Assembly (NCBI GenBank): GCA_934527325.1
Contig: CAKTAG010000002.1
Span: forward strand, 1 to 60,406
Source: an uncultured Candidatus Soleaferrea sp.
Lineage (GTDB): Bacteria; Bacillota; Clostridia; Oscillospirales; Ruminococcaceae
Direction of reading: 5' to 3'
DNA length: 60,406 bases
A program made the position numbers and the translations under genes. Positions 27,295 through 35,343 of this stretch are shown here, in pieces. The notes beneath the pieces were generated by a model. The model searched no databases and had not been told where the DNA came from. It was given only the letters and a program-made list of their open reading frames with translations. Each line of letters begins with the position of its first letter. Within the stretch, counting starts at the first letter, position 1.

Positions 27295-27879
27295 ATGATA
27301 TGTAGTAATTTAAAAAAAATGGTAACTGGTCTAATAATTATTACTTCAGTATTTTTTAATAATTATTTAGTTTTAGCAGCAGATGCTAATAGTATATTGG
27401 CTTTGTTAAAAGCTCCTATAGCGGGGTTTTCTCTTCCTTCAAATTTAATAGCTCAAGCTAATTCATATTTACTATCTCACCCAGATATTAATTATGAATT
27501 GCTTGAGGCAGCAGTTATAAACGCTAGAGGAATAGTGCAAGAAGCTATTAGTGGCAAAGAAATAAATTCTATGTCTGATATAGCAAAATATGTTGATGCA
27601 GACAAAAGAAGAGCTATAATAGCTAGCCTTAAAAATGCAATGAACAATGCAAATATGGTAGTAGCGGTAGGGCAAAACGAAGAGGGTAAGGAAAATGTTG
27701 CTGTAATTGATAAAGAAACTGGTGCTACTGTTTTTGCTAAAGAATCTATTATAAAAGCTACAGGAAGGGAAAGCAAACTTTCTTTAAAAATGGTTAAATA
27801 CACAATGTTTATGGTTTTATTTTTTATTGAGAGCTTTTTTATATTAAAATTTAAAAAAATAAAATCTAGTTCTAATTAA
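27295..27879 (+). CDS. Secreted helical protein with C-terminal membrane anchor, upstream of a sortase
   Basis: The 194-aa protein has a signal peptide (about 1-29), a Gly-poor helical domain (about 30-125), a short beta-like stretch (NVAVIDKETGATVFAKE), and a C-terminal membrane helix (about 168-186) followed by a Lys/Ser-rich tail. The layout of helix plus basic tail resembles a cell-wall sorting signal, but no LPxTG-like motif is visible before it. It lies 75 bp before a class D sortase, so a substrate or partner role is possible. No family is recognised. Confidence 0.6.
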   Translation: MICSNLKKMVTGLIIITSVFFNNYLVLAADANSILALLKAPIAGFSLPSNLIAQANSYLLSHPDINYELLEAAVINARGIVQEAISGKEINSMSDIAKYVDADKRRAIIASLKNAMNNANMVVAVGQNEEGKENVAVIDKETGATVFAKESIIKATGRESKLSLKMVKYTMFMVLFFIESFFILKFKKIKSSSN

Positions 27880-27954
27880 GCTTTTAATAATTAAACGGTT
27901 AACATAAAATAATAGATGTTTTATATTTTTTTTAAATTAGAAAGGTATTTTTAA

Positions 27955-28608
27955 GTGTTAAAAATCAAATTTAAAAATTTATTGAATTTTATAATATATC
28001 CATTGTTGTTGGCAAGCATTAATTTTATTTTAATAAGTTTTATAATGAACTATTACATAAGTGATTTAGATATCAATATGAGTTCAATTTTAACAGATGA
28101 TGCACCGAATTTTGAAGCTAATATAGAAAGTATTTTTACCAAACCTTCTGTAATTGAAAATGGAACTGTTACTAAAAATAATATAGAATTCCCTAAAGTT
28201 AACACTGAGTATGGAAAATTTGAAATAGAATCTGCAAAAATATCTAGTCCACTTATATTTGGCGATGGATATGAATCTTTGAAAATGGGTGTTGGCCAGT
28301 ACAGTGGCAGTTATATACCTGGTTACGGTGGAACTATATTAGTAACTGGCCATAATTATATGTTCCCACAAATTGAAAATGCCAAATTAAACGATATTAT
28401 TAAAATTACAACATCGTATGGCGTTTATAAATATAAAATTTCTTCTATTAAAATTTTAGAAAAAGAAGAGTACTCTTCTTTTTCTGTTAACAACAATAAA
28501 GAGCAGTTGGTGTTTTACACATGCTACCCATTTAATTCTTTGGGTAGTATTAGTACTAGGTATTTTATATATGCAGATTATTTATCTGGCCCAAAGGTTG
28601 TTGAGTAA
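27955..28608 (+). CDS. Class D sortase
   Basis: The 217-aa protein has an N-terminal membrane helix and a sortase domain with all three catalytic residues: His in VTGHNY, Cys in FYTCYPF and Arg in STRYFIY. The order and spacing fit class D enzymes of Firmicutes. Sortases attach surface proteins to peptidoglycan. The start is GTG at 27955 after AAAGG. It is framed by a putative substrate upstream and a membrane protein downstream, all between spoIIR and the DUF1385 gene. Confidence 0.88.
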   Translation: MLKIKFKNLLNFIIYPLLLASINFILISFIMNYYISDLDINMSSILTDDAPNFEANIESIFTKPSVIENGTVTKNNIEFPKVNTEYGKFEIESAKISSPLIFGDGYESLKMGVGQYSGSYIPGYGGTILVTGHNYMFPQIENAKLNDIIKITTSYGVYKYKISSIKILEKEEYSSFSVNNNKEQLVFYTCYPFNSLGSISTRYFIYADYLSGPKVVE

Positions 28609-28677
28609 AATTTATTCAATATAGGTTTTAATAACTACAGCAGTTTTAAGCAGATTTACTAACAGGAGAATAAATTA

Positions 28678-29523
28678 ATGAAAAAGATTATTGTAAATAT
28701 ATTTAGTTGTATATTATCTTTGTTGTTAACAGTAACTATATTTTTTACATTTGTGTGTATATCTATAGGTGTTAATGTTAACAGCAAGGCACTTAATAAA
28801 TTTATTATTTCTTCTGGGTATAGTAAAAGTATGTCTAATAAAATTTTAACCCAATTATATTATTATGCAGATATTAATGGATTACCTCATGATATATTTG
28901 ATGATTTTGTTGACTTGGATTTTATATCTGGTGAAATTTATGATTATATAGTTTCTGTATCTAAAAACGAAAACAAATCTAAATATATTGCCGATATAAA
29001 TAATAAAAAAATAGAATTAGAAGCTAAAATAAAAGAGTATGCAATTGCTAATATGAATTTAACAGAACTTCAAAAATCTAAATTAGATAAAGATGTTAGT
29101 GATTTTGTAGAGCAATGCGCTAATGTGTATATAAATGGTGTAAAATCAGATGCTTTAAAAGCAGTATCATCGTATATAAAAATAACAGATAAATATTTTG
29201 TGAAAACAGTATTTTTGTTAATTTTAGCTGATTTAATAATTCTATTTATTTTAATTTTTATACAAAAATGGAAGCATAGAGGCTATAGAAATAGTTTATA
29301 TTCTTTAATAGCTAGTGAAATTATGTTGGCAGTTTTGGTTGGTGTAATTTTATTTTTTAACGTAATAAATAGAATTCCTATAATTTCAAAAGAACTGTAT
29401 TGTTTAGTTACAAACATGTTAAATGGATGTTTGACTACATTGTATGTTTCTGTGGCAATTTTAGCAATATTAATTATTATTAATATTGTTGTGTATGTTC
29501 AAAGTAGAAAGAAAGTAATGTAA
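28678..29523 (+). CDS. Polytopic membrane protein of unknown function
   Basis: The 281-aa protein has an N-terminal hydrophobic helix (about 7-30), an extracytoplasmic-like domain of about 150 residues, and three more membrane helices in the C-terminal third (about 180-200, 218-237, 250-275). The RBS is AGGAGAA. No known domain was recognised. It follows the sortase and precedes DUF1385 by 20 bp, so it is probably co-transcribed with one of them. Confidence 0.65.
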   Translation: MKKIIVNIFSCILSLLLTVTIFFTFVCISIGVNVNSKALNKFIISSGYSKSMSNKILTQLYYYADINGLPHDIFDDFVDLDFISGEIYDYIVSVSKNENKSKYIADINNKKIELEAKIKEYAIANMNLTELQKSKLDKDVSDFVEQCANVYINGVKSDALKAVSSYIKITDKYFVKTVFLLILADLIILFILIFIQKWKHRGYRNSLYSLIASEIMLAVLVGVILFFNVINRIPIISKELYCLVTNMLNGCLTTLYVSVAILAILIIINIVVYVQSRKKVM

Positions 29524-29543
29524 AAAAAGGAGTGAAAAATAAT

Positions 29544-30488
29544 ATGAATAAAAAAAAGCATATAACATCAATAGGCGGCCAAGCTGTTATAGAAGGTGTT
29601 ATGATGAAAGGCCCAGACAAAGTATCTATGTCTGTTAGGTTGCCGAATGGTGAAATAGATAATGAATGTTGGGATAGTAAAAGTAAAAATAAATGGTACA
29701 CAAAGGTACCAATTATAAGGGGATTTTTTAATTTTGTATTAATGATGATTTTAGGTTATAAATGCTTAATGAAATCTGCTCAAAAAGCAGAGCCTGTGGA
29801 GCCTATAGAAGATGTGGTTAATGTTCCTAAAAAAGAAAGTAAATTAGAATCTGTTTTAGGGAAAAATGTTTTTAATATTTTAATGAGTTTGTCTACAATT
29901 TTAGGGTTAATATTATCTATTTTTTTGTTTATGTGGGTACCATCTTTTTTAGTTAAATCATTAGAAGCTGTTTTTAATCTTCCAGCATCTATAAAAAGTT
30001 TATTGGAAGGCATAATTAAAATAATTATATTTGTAAGTTACATATTGTTAACATCTTTAATGAAAGAGATGAAAACACTTTATAAATATCATGGTGCAGA
30101 ACATAAATCTATTGCTTGTTACGAAGCTGGTGAGGAATTAACAGTTGCAAATGTTAAAAAATATTCTAGGTTTCACCCAAGATGTGGTACAAGTTTTATT
30201 TTAATTGTTTTAGTTATAAGTATATTAATTTTTTCAGCTGTTTCGTGGACTAATATTTTAACTAGAGTTTTTGTAAAATTGGCTTTAATGCCTGTAGTTG
30301 TTGGAATATCTTATGAGGTTATAAAAATTACTGCAAAACACGAAAATAAATTTACTAAAATATTTGTGTTACCAGGGTTATGGCTGCAAAGAATAACTAC
30401 TAACGAGCCTATGGATTCCCAAATAGAAGTGGCAATTAACGCTTTGAAGCACGTTATACCAGAAAATAAAGATGATGACAGGTGGTAG
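29544..30488 (+). CDS. DUF1385 (YqhQ-like) membrane protein
   Basis: The 314-aa protein has the N-terminal hallmark GGQAVIEGVMMKGP and the central HGAEHKSIACYEAGE ... FHPRCGTSFILIV, whose His and Cys residues look like a metal site. Four to five membrane helices are present. It is common in Firmicutes, where its enzyme activity is not established. The ATG at 29544 is set by AAAGGAG; a GTG at 29532 overlaps that site. It precedes prmC, a common clostridial pair. Confidence 0.88.
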   Translation: MNKKKHITSIGGQAVIEGVMMKGPDKVSMSVRLPNGEIDNECWDSKSKNKWYTKVPIIRGFFNFVLMMILGYKCLMKSAQKAEPVEPIEDVVNVPKKESKLESVLGKNVFNILMSLSTILGLILSIFLFMWVPSFLVKSLEAVFNLPASIKSLLEGIIKIIIFVSYILLTSLMKEMKTLYKYHGAEHKSIACYEAGEELTVANVKKYSRFHPRCGTSFILIVLVISILIFSAVSWTNILTRVFVKLALMPVVVGISYEVIKITAKHENKFTKIFVLPGLWLQRITTNEPMDSQIEVAINALKHVIPENKDDDRW

Positions 30489-30492
30489 TTTT

Positions 30493-31353
30493 ATGAGTAG
30501 TGAGTCGCTGCCTTTAAGCTTGTATAATAAAATAAAAAGTAGTTTATCAAACGCAGGGGTTTATGCTCCTGCGTTTGAAGCTTTTATAATATTTGAAGAA
30601 GTTATTGGTAAAAAATACATAAATGCTACAAACATTGATATTACAGATGAAAAAATTAATCAAATTGAAAATATGTTAAAAAAAAGAGCAAAACATTACC
30701 CCTTACAATATATTTTAGGTTATTGGGATTTTTGGAATTTGCATTTTAAAATAGGGGAAGGAGTTCTTATTCCTAGGGCAGATACAGAAACTTTAGTTGA
30801 ATTGGCTTTAAGTAAAATAAAAAATATAGAAAAACCAGTAATAGTAGATTTGTGTAGTGGTTCAGGGTGTATAGCAATATCTGTAGCTACTGAAAGACCA
30901 GATGCCATAGTTTATGCAGTAGAAAAATCGAAGAAAGCGTTTGAATACCTTAATGAAAATATAAAGATTAATAACGCTATAAATGTTAAACCAATTTTAG
31001 CAGATGTTTTAAATAAATGTATTTTTAAAGAAAATCTTTTATTTAATTTAATTTTATCTAACCCACCATATATACAAAGTAAAAGCATAAAATGTTTGCA
31101 AAAAGAAGTGATGTTTGAACCTAAAATGGCTTTAGATGGTGGCGATGATGGCCTTTATTTTTATAAAAATATTACCGAAATATGGTTCAATAAATTAAAA
31201 AATAATGGTGTATTAGCTTTTGAAATAGGTTATAACCAGTTTGATAAAGTAAAAACAATAATGGAAAGTAAAGGGTTAGTTGATATAAAATATAAAAAGG
31301 ATTTAAATGGAATATCTAGGGTAATATATGGTAATAATGCAAAATCATATTGA
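30493..31353 (+). CDS. prmC: Peptide chain release factor N5-glutamine methyltransferase
   Basis: The product is about 286 aa with an N-terminal helical domain and a SAM-dependent methyltransferase domain. Motifs are VDLCSGSGCIAIS (SAM site) and the diagnostic LILSNPPYI. It methylates the GGQ glutamine of release factors. The ATG at 30493 follows AGGTGG; an upstream ATG at 30472 overlaps the end of the DUF1385 gene. The usual next gene, prfA, is missing: an AAA+ ATPase gene follows instead. Confidence 0.93.
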   Translation: MSSESLPLSLYNKIKSSLSNAGVYAPAFEAFIIFEEVIGKKYINATNIDITDEKINQIENMLKKRAKHYPLQYILGYWDFWNLHFKIGEGVLIPRADTETLVELALSKIKNIEKPVIVDLCSGSGCIAISVATERPDAIVYAVEKSKKAFEYLNENIKINNAINVKPILADVLNKCIFKENLLFNLILSNPPYIQSKSIKCLQKEVMFEPKMALDGGDDGLYFYKNITEIWFNKLKNNGVLAFEIGYNQFDKVKTIMESKGLVDIKYKKDLNGISRVIYGNNAKSY

Positions 31354-31424
31354 ATGTAATATTCAAAATTATAGTAAATGTTCATATAATTTTTATTCTA
31401 AATTAAAAAAAATAAGTAAATCTA

Positions 31425-31453
31425 TTGAATAATATTTTTTTTTAGTGTATAAT
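31425..31453 (+). promoter_or_regulatory. Sigma-A-type promoter for the AAA+ ATPase operon
   Basis: TTGAAT at 31425-31430 and TATAAT at 31448-31453 with a 17-bp spacer, 33 bp before the start codon. It makes the ATPase operon an independent transcription unit from prmC. Confidence 0.75.
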
Positions 31454-31485
31454 ATAATAAATTGATATTCTTCAAGGAGGTTTTT

Positions 31486-33693
31486 ATGCCTAATGTAGAT
31501 AACTCTAAATTACATCTTTATAATTGTTACTTTGATATTAATAAATTTAATGAACCGTATAGTGATTATAATGAGTACTTAGAAGATCTTAGATATTTAG
31601 TAGATTCTTACGTTAATGCTATTTTTAGAATAAGAAAATCTAATTTTAGAGAAAAAACAAGTTATTTAGCATTAAGAGGTATTGTTATAACAGATGATGA
31701 AGTAGATAATGCTATTATGGCTTCTATGGTGGATAAAAGGAACGTTAGCGTTGGTAATGATATAAAACAAAGCTTAATAGTTTGCTGGGACCATATTAAA
31801 AATAGAGTTGCCATGAGTGATGGATTTTTTAATTTAGAGAACTTTTTTAATGTACATAACTGTTCATTCATTACCAAGTTAGCAATAATATTTTCTTTAA
31901 TATCTGAAGTTGATAGAAAGTACGAACGGTTATTTGGTTATTTACAAGATGATAATAATATGAAAAAACCTACATTAGGGCTAGTATTTGCTTGTGCTAA
32001 ACTTACTTATAATATAAGTTTGCAAAACGCTATGGAACTACTAGATAATAAAATTACATCTTTAATTTTTGATGATATTACATCATATGAATTACCTTGT
32101 TTTTTATCTAAAGGTCTTAAGCTTAGAAAGCTAGCTGTTGACTTCTTTATTGGTAGTGAAGCTGATAGTTTTGTTCAAAGTTCAGTTTGTACCAAATTTT
32201 ACCCAGAACAAAATGTAGATAATATTATAATAAATGAAGATATAAATCAAAAACTAATTTTAGAAACTGAAAAAATAATAGCTAATAAATTACCTAATAG
32301 TATTATACATTTATATGGGGCAGTGGGCTCTGGTAAAAGATTGCAAGTTAAACATGTTGGAAAAAAATTAAATAAAATTATATTTTTTGTAAATTTAAAG
32401 TATCTATTACAGCATGATTCTAAGATATATTTGCTGTTAACAAACATTTATTTAGAAGCTTTTTTAAAAGATGGATTAATATGTTTTTATAACTGTGACT
32501 TAGATATAGAATATCAAAGTAGTTTAGAATTTATATTGCATGATGTTTTTAAATATTTTAATTTAGTGTTTTTGTTGAATGAAAAGTTTAAATATTTTGA
32601 GGCGTTAACAAATTGCTTTTTACCAACAGTAAATATAAAAATAGATTTGCCTAATGTCAATGACTCTGTTGAAGTTTGGAAGTTTAATTCTAAAAATTAT
32701 AAAATTAGTGATGATATAAATTTTAAACAGTTTAGCAATAAGTTTAAATATACCGCTGGCCAAATAAAAGATATATTGAATAAAGCTAATATAGAGGCTG
32801 CTATAGATAATGGTGTTATTGACGGTGAATTGTTATTAAACGTTTGTAGAAAATATGCTGTTCACAATTTAGATAAACGAGCTACGTTAATTAATTGTAA
32901 TTTTACATTTAATGATTTAGTTATAGATAACGACCAAAGAGATATTTTGATTAATGCTTGCAATTATGTAAAATTTAAAGATGTTGTGTACGAAGATTGG
33001 GGGTTTAAAGAAAAAGTTCCTTATGGAAGAGGGCTTAGCATTTTACTATATGGGCCACCTGGTACTGGTAAAACTATGGGAGCTCAAGTTATAGCTAATG
33101 AATTGGGGCTTGAACTTTATAAAATTGATATATCTCAAATTATTAATAAATATATTGGTGAAACTGAAAAAAATTTGGGTGATATTTTTTTAGAAGCTAA
33201 AAAAAGTAATGCTATTTTATTATTCGATGAAGCAGATTCTTTGTTTGGTAAAAGAACAGATGTTAAAGATTCTAATGATAAAAATTCTAACAATGAAACA
33301 TCATATTTATTGCAAAAAATGGAAGAATATGAAGGGGTCTCAATTTTAACTACAAATAAATTTAATAATTTTGATGATGCTTTTAGGCGAAGAATAAGGT
33401 TTATTGTTAATTTTAAAATGCCTGATTCAGAAATGAGAAGGCAGTTATGGAATAAAATATTCCCTAAAAAAGCTCCATTGGGTAAAGATTTTGATGATTG
33501 GTTTTTAGCTGAAAATTTTGAATTATCTGGTAGTAGTATTAAATCTATTGCTATTTTGGCATCTTATTTGGCGTTAGCCGAAAAATCTGATATTATGATG
33601 AAGCATATACTGGTAGCACTTAAATATGAATATCAAAAGATGGGTAAAATCATAGCTAAAAAAGATATGGGAATGTATGGAGATATATTTTAA
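31486..33693 (+). CDS. Contractile-injection-type tandem AAA+ ATPase (Afp15/PVC15-like)
   Basis: The protein has 735 aa. Residues 1-240 form a helical N-terminal domain with the stretch EVDRKYERLFGYLQDD (141-156), which resembles the YERLYAYLQDD pattern I know from eCIS ATPases. AAA module 1 (about 245-450) has a degenerate Walker A, GAVGSGKR (278-285). Module 2 (about 475-720) is canonical: GPPGTGKT (523-530), ILLFDEAD (577-584), arginine-finger region RRRIRF. Module 2 should hydrolyse ATP; module 1 may only bind. AAGGAGG precedes the ATG at 31486. No sheath, tube or baseplate genes are in the window. It heads an operon with two small genes. Confidence 0.8.
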   Translation: MPNVDNSKLHLYNCYFDINKFNEPYSDYNEYLEDLRYLVDSYVNAIFRIRKSNFREKTSYLALRGIVITDDEVDNAIMASMVDKRNVSVGNDIKQSLIVCWDHIKNRVAMSDGFFNLENFFNVHNCSFITKLAIIFSLISEVDRKYERLFGYLQDDNNMKKPTLGLVFACAKLTYNISLQNAMELLDNKITSLIFDDITSYELPCFLSKGLKLRKLAVDFFIGSEADSFVQSSVCTKFYPEQNVDNIIINEDINQKLILETEKIIANKLPNSIIHLYGAVGSGKRLQVKHVGKKLNKIIFFVNLKYLLQHDSKIYLLLTNIYLEAFLKDGLICFYNCDLDIEYQSSLEFILHDVFKYFNLVFLLNEKFKYFEALTNCFLPTVNIKIDLPNVNDSVEVWKFNSKNYKISDDINFKQFSNKFKYTAGQIKDILNKANIEAAIDNGVIDGELLLNVCRKYAVHNLDKRATLINCNFTFNDLVIDNDQRDILINACNYVKFKDVVYEDWGFKEKVPYGRGLSILLYGPPGTGKTMGAQVIANELGLELYKIDISQIINKYIGETEKNLGDIFLEAKKSNAILLFDEADSLFGKRTDVKDSNDKNSNNETSYLLQKMEEYEGVSILTTNKFNNFDDAFRRRIRFIVNFKMPDSEMRRQLWNKIFPKKAPLGKDFDDWFLAENFELSGSSIKSIAILASYLALAEKSDIMMKHILVALKYEYQKMGKIIAKKDMGMYGDIF

Positions 33694-33755
33694 AAAATCT
33701 GTGAATTCATTAAAATTTTTATAGAATAAAATAAAATTATATTGGAGTTGGTAAA

Positions 33756-33950
33756 ATGTTCAATTTTAATATTTTTTCTGCTATATTTAAAAATAAAAAA
33801 AATACTAATGAAGGTGAAAGTTCAGAAGAATTAAAATCAGCTAGGTTAATGGCATATGTTAAATCTAAATATCCTAATTATTCAAATAGTGATTATATAA
33901 ATTTAATGGCCAAAGAAAGAGAAAGGTTGCAAAATATAACAAGATATTAA
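33756..33950 (+). CDS. Small protein (64 aa) in the AAA+ operon
   Basis: The N-terminus MFNFNIFSAIFKNKKN is hydrophobic/amphipathic, followed by an acidic linker and a helical C-terminus ending in RERLQNITRY. TTGGAGTTGG is the ribosome site. It starts 62 bp after the ATPase gene with no terminator between, so it is probably co-expressed. No family is recognised. Confidence 0.6.
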   Translation: MFNFNIFSAIFKNKKNTNEGESSEELKSARLMAYVKSKYPNYSNSDYINLMAKERERLQNITRY

Positions 33951-33989
33951 AAATGTAAAACAATAAAAAATGAAAGTGGGAGAAATGTT

Positions 33990-34412
33990 ATGGGCTTTTT
34001 GAGTAAAATAAAAGGTGCTGCAAGTGGAATTGCAAAAGGATTAGCAAGTAATTTGGGAAAAGGAACTATAAAAGGGGTTTTAACAGGTGGTGCACAGAAA
34101 TTAGCAACAGGTATAGCGAAAAAAGCAGTTAAAAGAAATCCTGAAAGTACCGAAAAATTTTTAGATGCTGTGCCTGAAATAGAAAATAGAGTATATCAAG
34201 CAAAAGCGTTTGCAGAGAAGATCCCAGGTAAATATAAAGGACCTATACTCAAAGCATTGAGTATAACAGAATCTGTAATTGGAAAATCTAGTAAAGAAAT
34301 TAGAAATATACAAGGAGAAGGAAATTCCGATATAGCTAGTGGCGATCCAACTGCACTAGCTCAAGTAGAAAAAGGTGCTCCAGCAGCTACAGAAGTTGCA
34401 GAAGCTGCATAA
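33990..34412 (+). CDS. Gly/Ala-rich amphipathic small protein (140 aa) in the AAA+ operon
   Basis: Residues 2-50 (FLSKIKGAASGIAKGLASN onward) are rich in Gly, Ala, Lys and Leu with amphipathic periodicity, reminiscent of membrane-active peptides. The middle is helical and charged, and the C-terminal 30 residues (DIASGDPTALAQVEKGAPAA region) are flexible, Ala/Glu-rich. No cysteines and no signal peptide are present. GTGGGAG precedes the ATG. A terminator follows. It may be a substrate, effector or structural partner of the ATPase. No family is recognised. Confidence 0.65.
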   Translation: MGFLSKIKGAASGIAKGLASNLGKGTIKGVLTGGAQKLATGIAKKAVKRNPESTEKFLDAVPEIENRVYQAKAFAEKIPGKYKGPILKALSITESVIGKSSKEIRNIQGEGNSDIASGDPTALAQVEKGAPAATEVAEAA

Positions 34413-34419
34413 AATTATT

Positions 34420-34464
34420 TGGCATTATGTATTTGTGTAAGTGCAATATATAATGCCATTTTTT
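34420..34464 (+). terminator. Terminator of the AAA+ operon
   Basis: TGGCATTAT at 34420-34428 pairs with ATAATGCCA at 34450-34458, followed by six T. Confidence 0.85.
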
Positions 34465-34568
34465 GAATTAAATTTTGTTGTTTTGTTTAACTTTTGTTAT
34501 ATAATTATTCACAACAAATTAACATATAATTTTATTCCCAAAATTGAATTTTGTACATAAAAAATTAA

Positions 34569-34597
34569 TTGACAAAATATTATAAATATAGTAAAAT
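34569..34597 (+). promoter_or_regulatory. Strong sigma-A-type promoter of rpsO
   Basis: TTGACA (34569-34574) and TAAAAT (34592-34597) are separated by 17 bp. The consensus -35 fits a highly expressed ribosomal protein gene. Confidence 0.85.
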
Positions 34598-34604
34598 ATA
34601 TAAC

Positions 34605-34713
34605 GTAACCGAATTGTGGTCTATAATATTACCCTTCCAAATTTAGGTTATGTACTATTATTATAGGTCTACAATTGGCTGAATAATTATTTTATTATAG
34701 GAAGGTTTAAAAT
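34605..34713 (+). promoter_or_regulatory. Structured rpsO leader, candidate S15 autoregulatory RNA
   Basis: AATTGT (34612-34617) pairs with ACAATT (34671-34676), and CTATAATA (34621-34628) pairs with TATTATAG (34659-34666), separated by a small internal loop. The apical loop contains CCTTCC (34633-34638), the exact complement of the Shine-Dalgarno GGAAGG (34700-34705). That pairing would form a pseudoknot hiding the ribosome site. S15 represses its own mRNA through different leader structures in several bacteria. The fold here is seen by eye only. Confidence 0.5.
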
Positions 34714-34980
34714 ATGTTAACAAAAGAATTAAAAGCAGAACTTATTAACCAAAACAAACGTAGTGAAAAGGATACTGGTTCACCAGAAGTTCAAATTGCA
34801 ATTTTAACAACAAGAATTAATCAATTAACTGAACATTTAAAAACACATAAAAAAGATCACCATAGCCGTAGAGGTCTTTTAAAAATGGTTGGCCATAGGC
34901 GTAATTTATTAAATTATTTAATGAAAAAAGATATAAACAGATACCGTGAAATTATTGCAAAACTTGGGTTACGTAAATAA
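34714..34980 (+). CDS. rpsO: 30S ribosomal protein S15
   Basis: The 88-aa protein is of exact family length, with DTGSPEVQIAILTTRINQLTEHLKTHKKDHHSRRGLL and MVGHRRNLLNYL. It binds 16S rRNA helices 20-22 early in 30S assembly. It precedes pnp, the classical order. A candidate autoregulatory leader lies upstream and a structured RNA downstream. Confidence 0.98.
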   Translation: MLTKELKAELINQNKRSEKDTGSPEVQIAILTTRINQLTEHLKTHKKDHHSRRGLLKMVGHRRNLLNYLMKKDINRYREIIAKLGLRK

Positions 34981-34992
34981 TAAAATTTATAT

Positions 34993-35082
34993 TGGTTACT
35001 TAATAAATGTTATATGTTTTACAACTAAAGTTGCTAAATAAAGTTATTAAGCTTTATTATTTAACATTTATTTTTGTAACCA
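34993..35082 (+). promoter_or_regulatory. Branched RNA structure in the rpsO-pnp spacer
   Basis: TGGTTAC (34993-34999) pairs with GTAACCA (35076-35082) and AAATGTTA (35005-35012) with TAACATTT (35062-35069). Inside lie two hairpins, CAAC/GTTG (35022-35033) and AATAAAG/CTTTATT (35037-35058), so the whole can fold as a multi-branch junction. T-rich sequence follows. It could be a terminator, an RNase processing site, or both. Confidence 0.5.
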
Positions 35083-35256
35083 TTTTGTTGGTTAAAAAAT
35101 TACATGTTTATATAATGATGTAACAAAATTTTTTACTTCAAATGTTAATAAATGAATTATAAATATTTTAAATTTATGTTTAATAATAGATGTAAAAAAT
35201 ATTTGTACATTTGGTGCATGCTTGTTAATAAAAAGCTATTTTTAAGGTTTAAACAT

Positions 35257-35277
35257 GCCTTCGGCTTAGTCGGAGGC
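35257..35277 (+). promoter_or_regulatory. GC-rich hairpin in the pnp leader
   Basis: GCCTTCGG at 35257-35264 pairs with TCGGAGGC at 35270-35277 (two G-U pairs) around a CTTAG loop. It is one of the most GC-rich spots in an AT-rich window, 67 bp before the pnp start codon, and may be a processing or attenuation signal. The remaining spacer (35083-35256 and 35278-35343) shows only the pnp ribosome site. Confidence 0.4.
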
Positions 35278-35343
35278 TTTGGTTATTTATATATAAATTA
35301 TATACCGATTTATACTTATAAAATATTGGAGGTTAAACTCTTA

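Noticed and set aside
35152..35343. N-terminal extension of pnp by 64 residues
   Set aside because: The open frame is accidental: the extension has no ribosome site, spans the GC-rich hairpin, and the ATG at 35344 with TTGGAGG gives the standard PNPase N-terminus.
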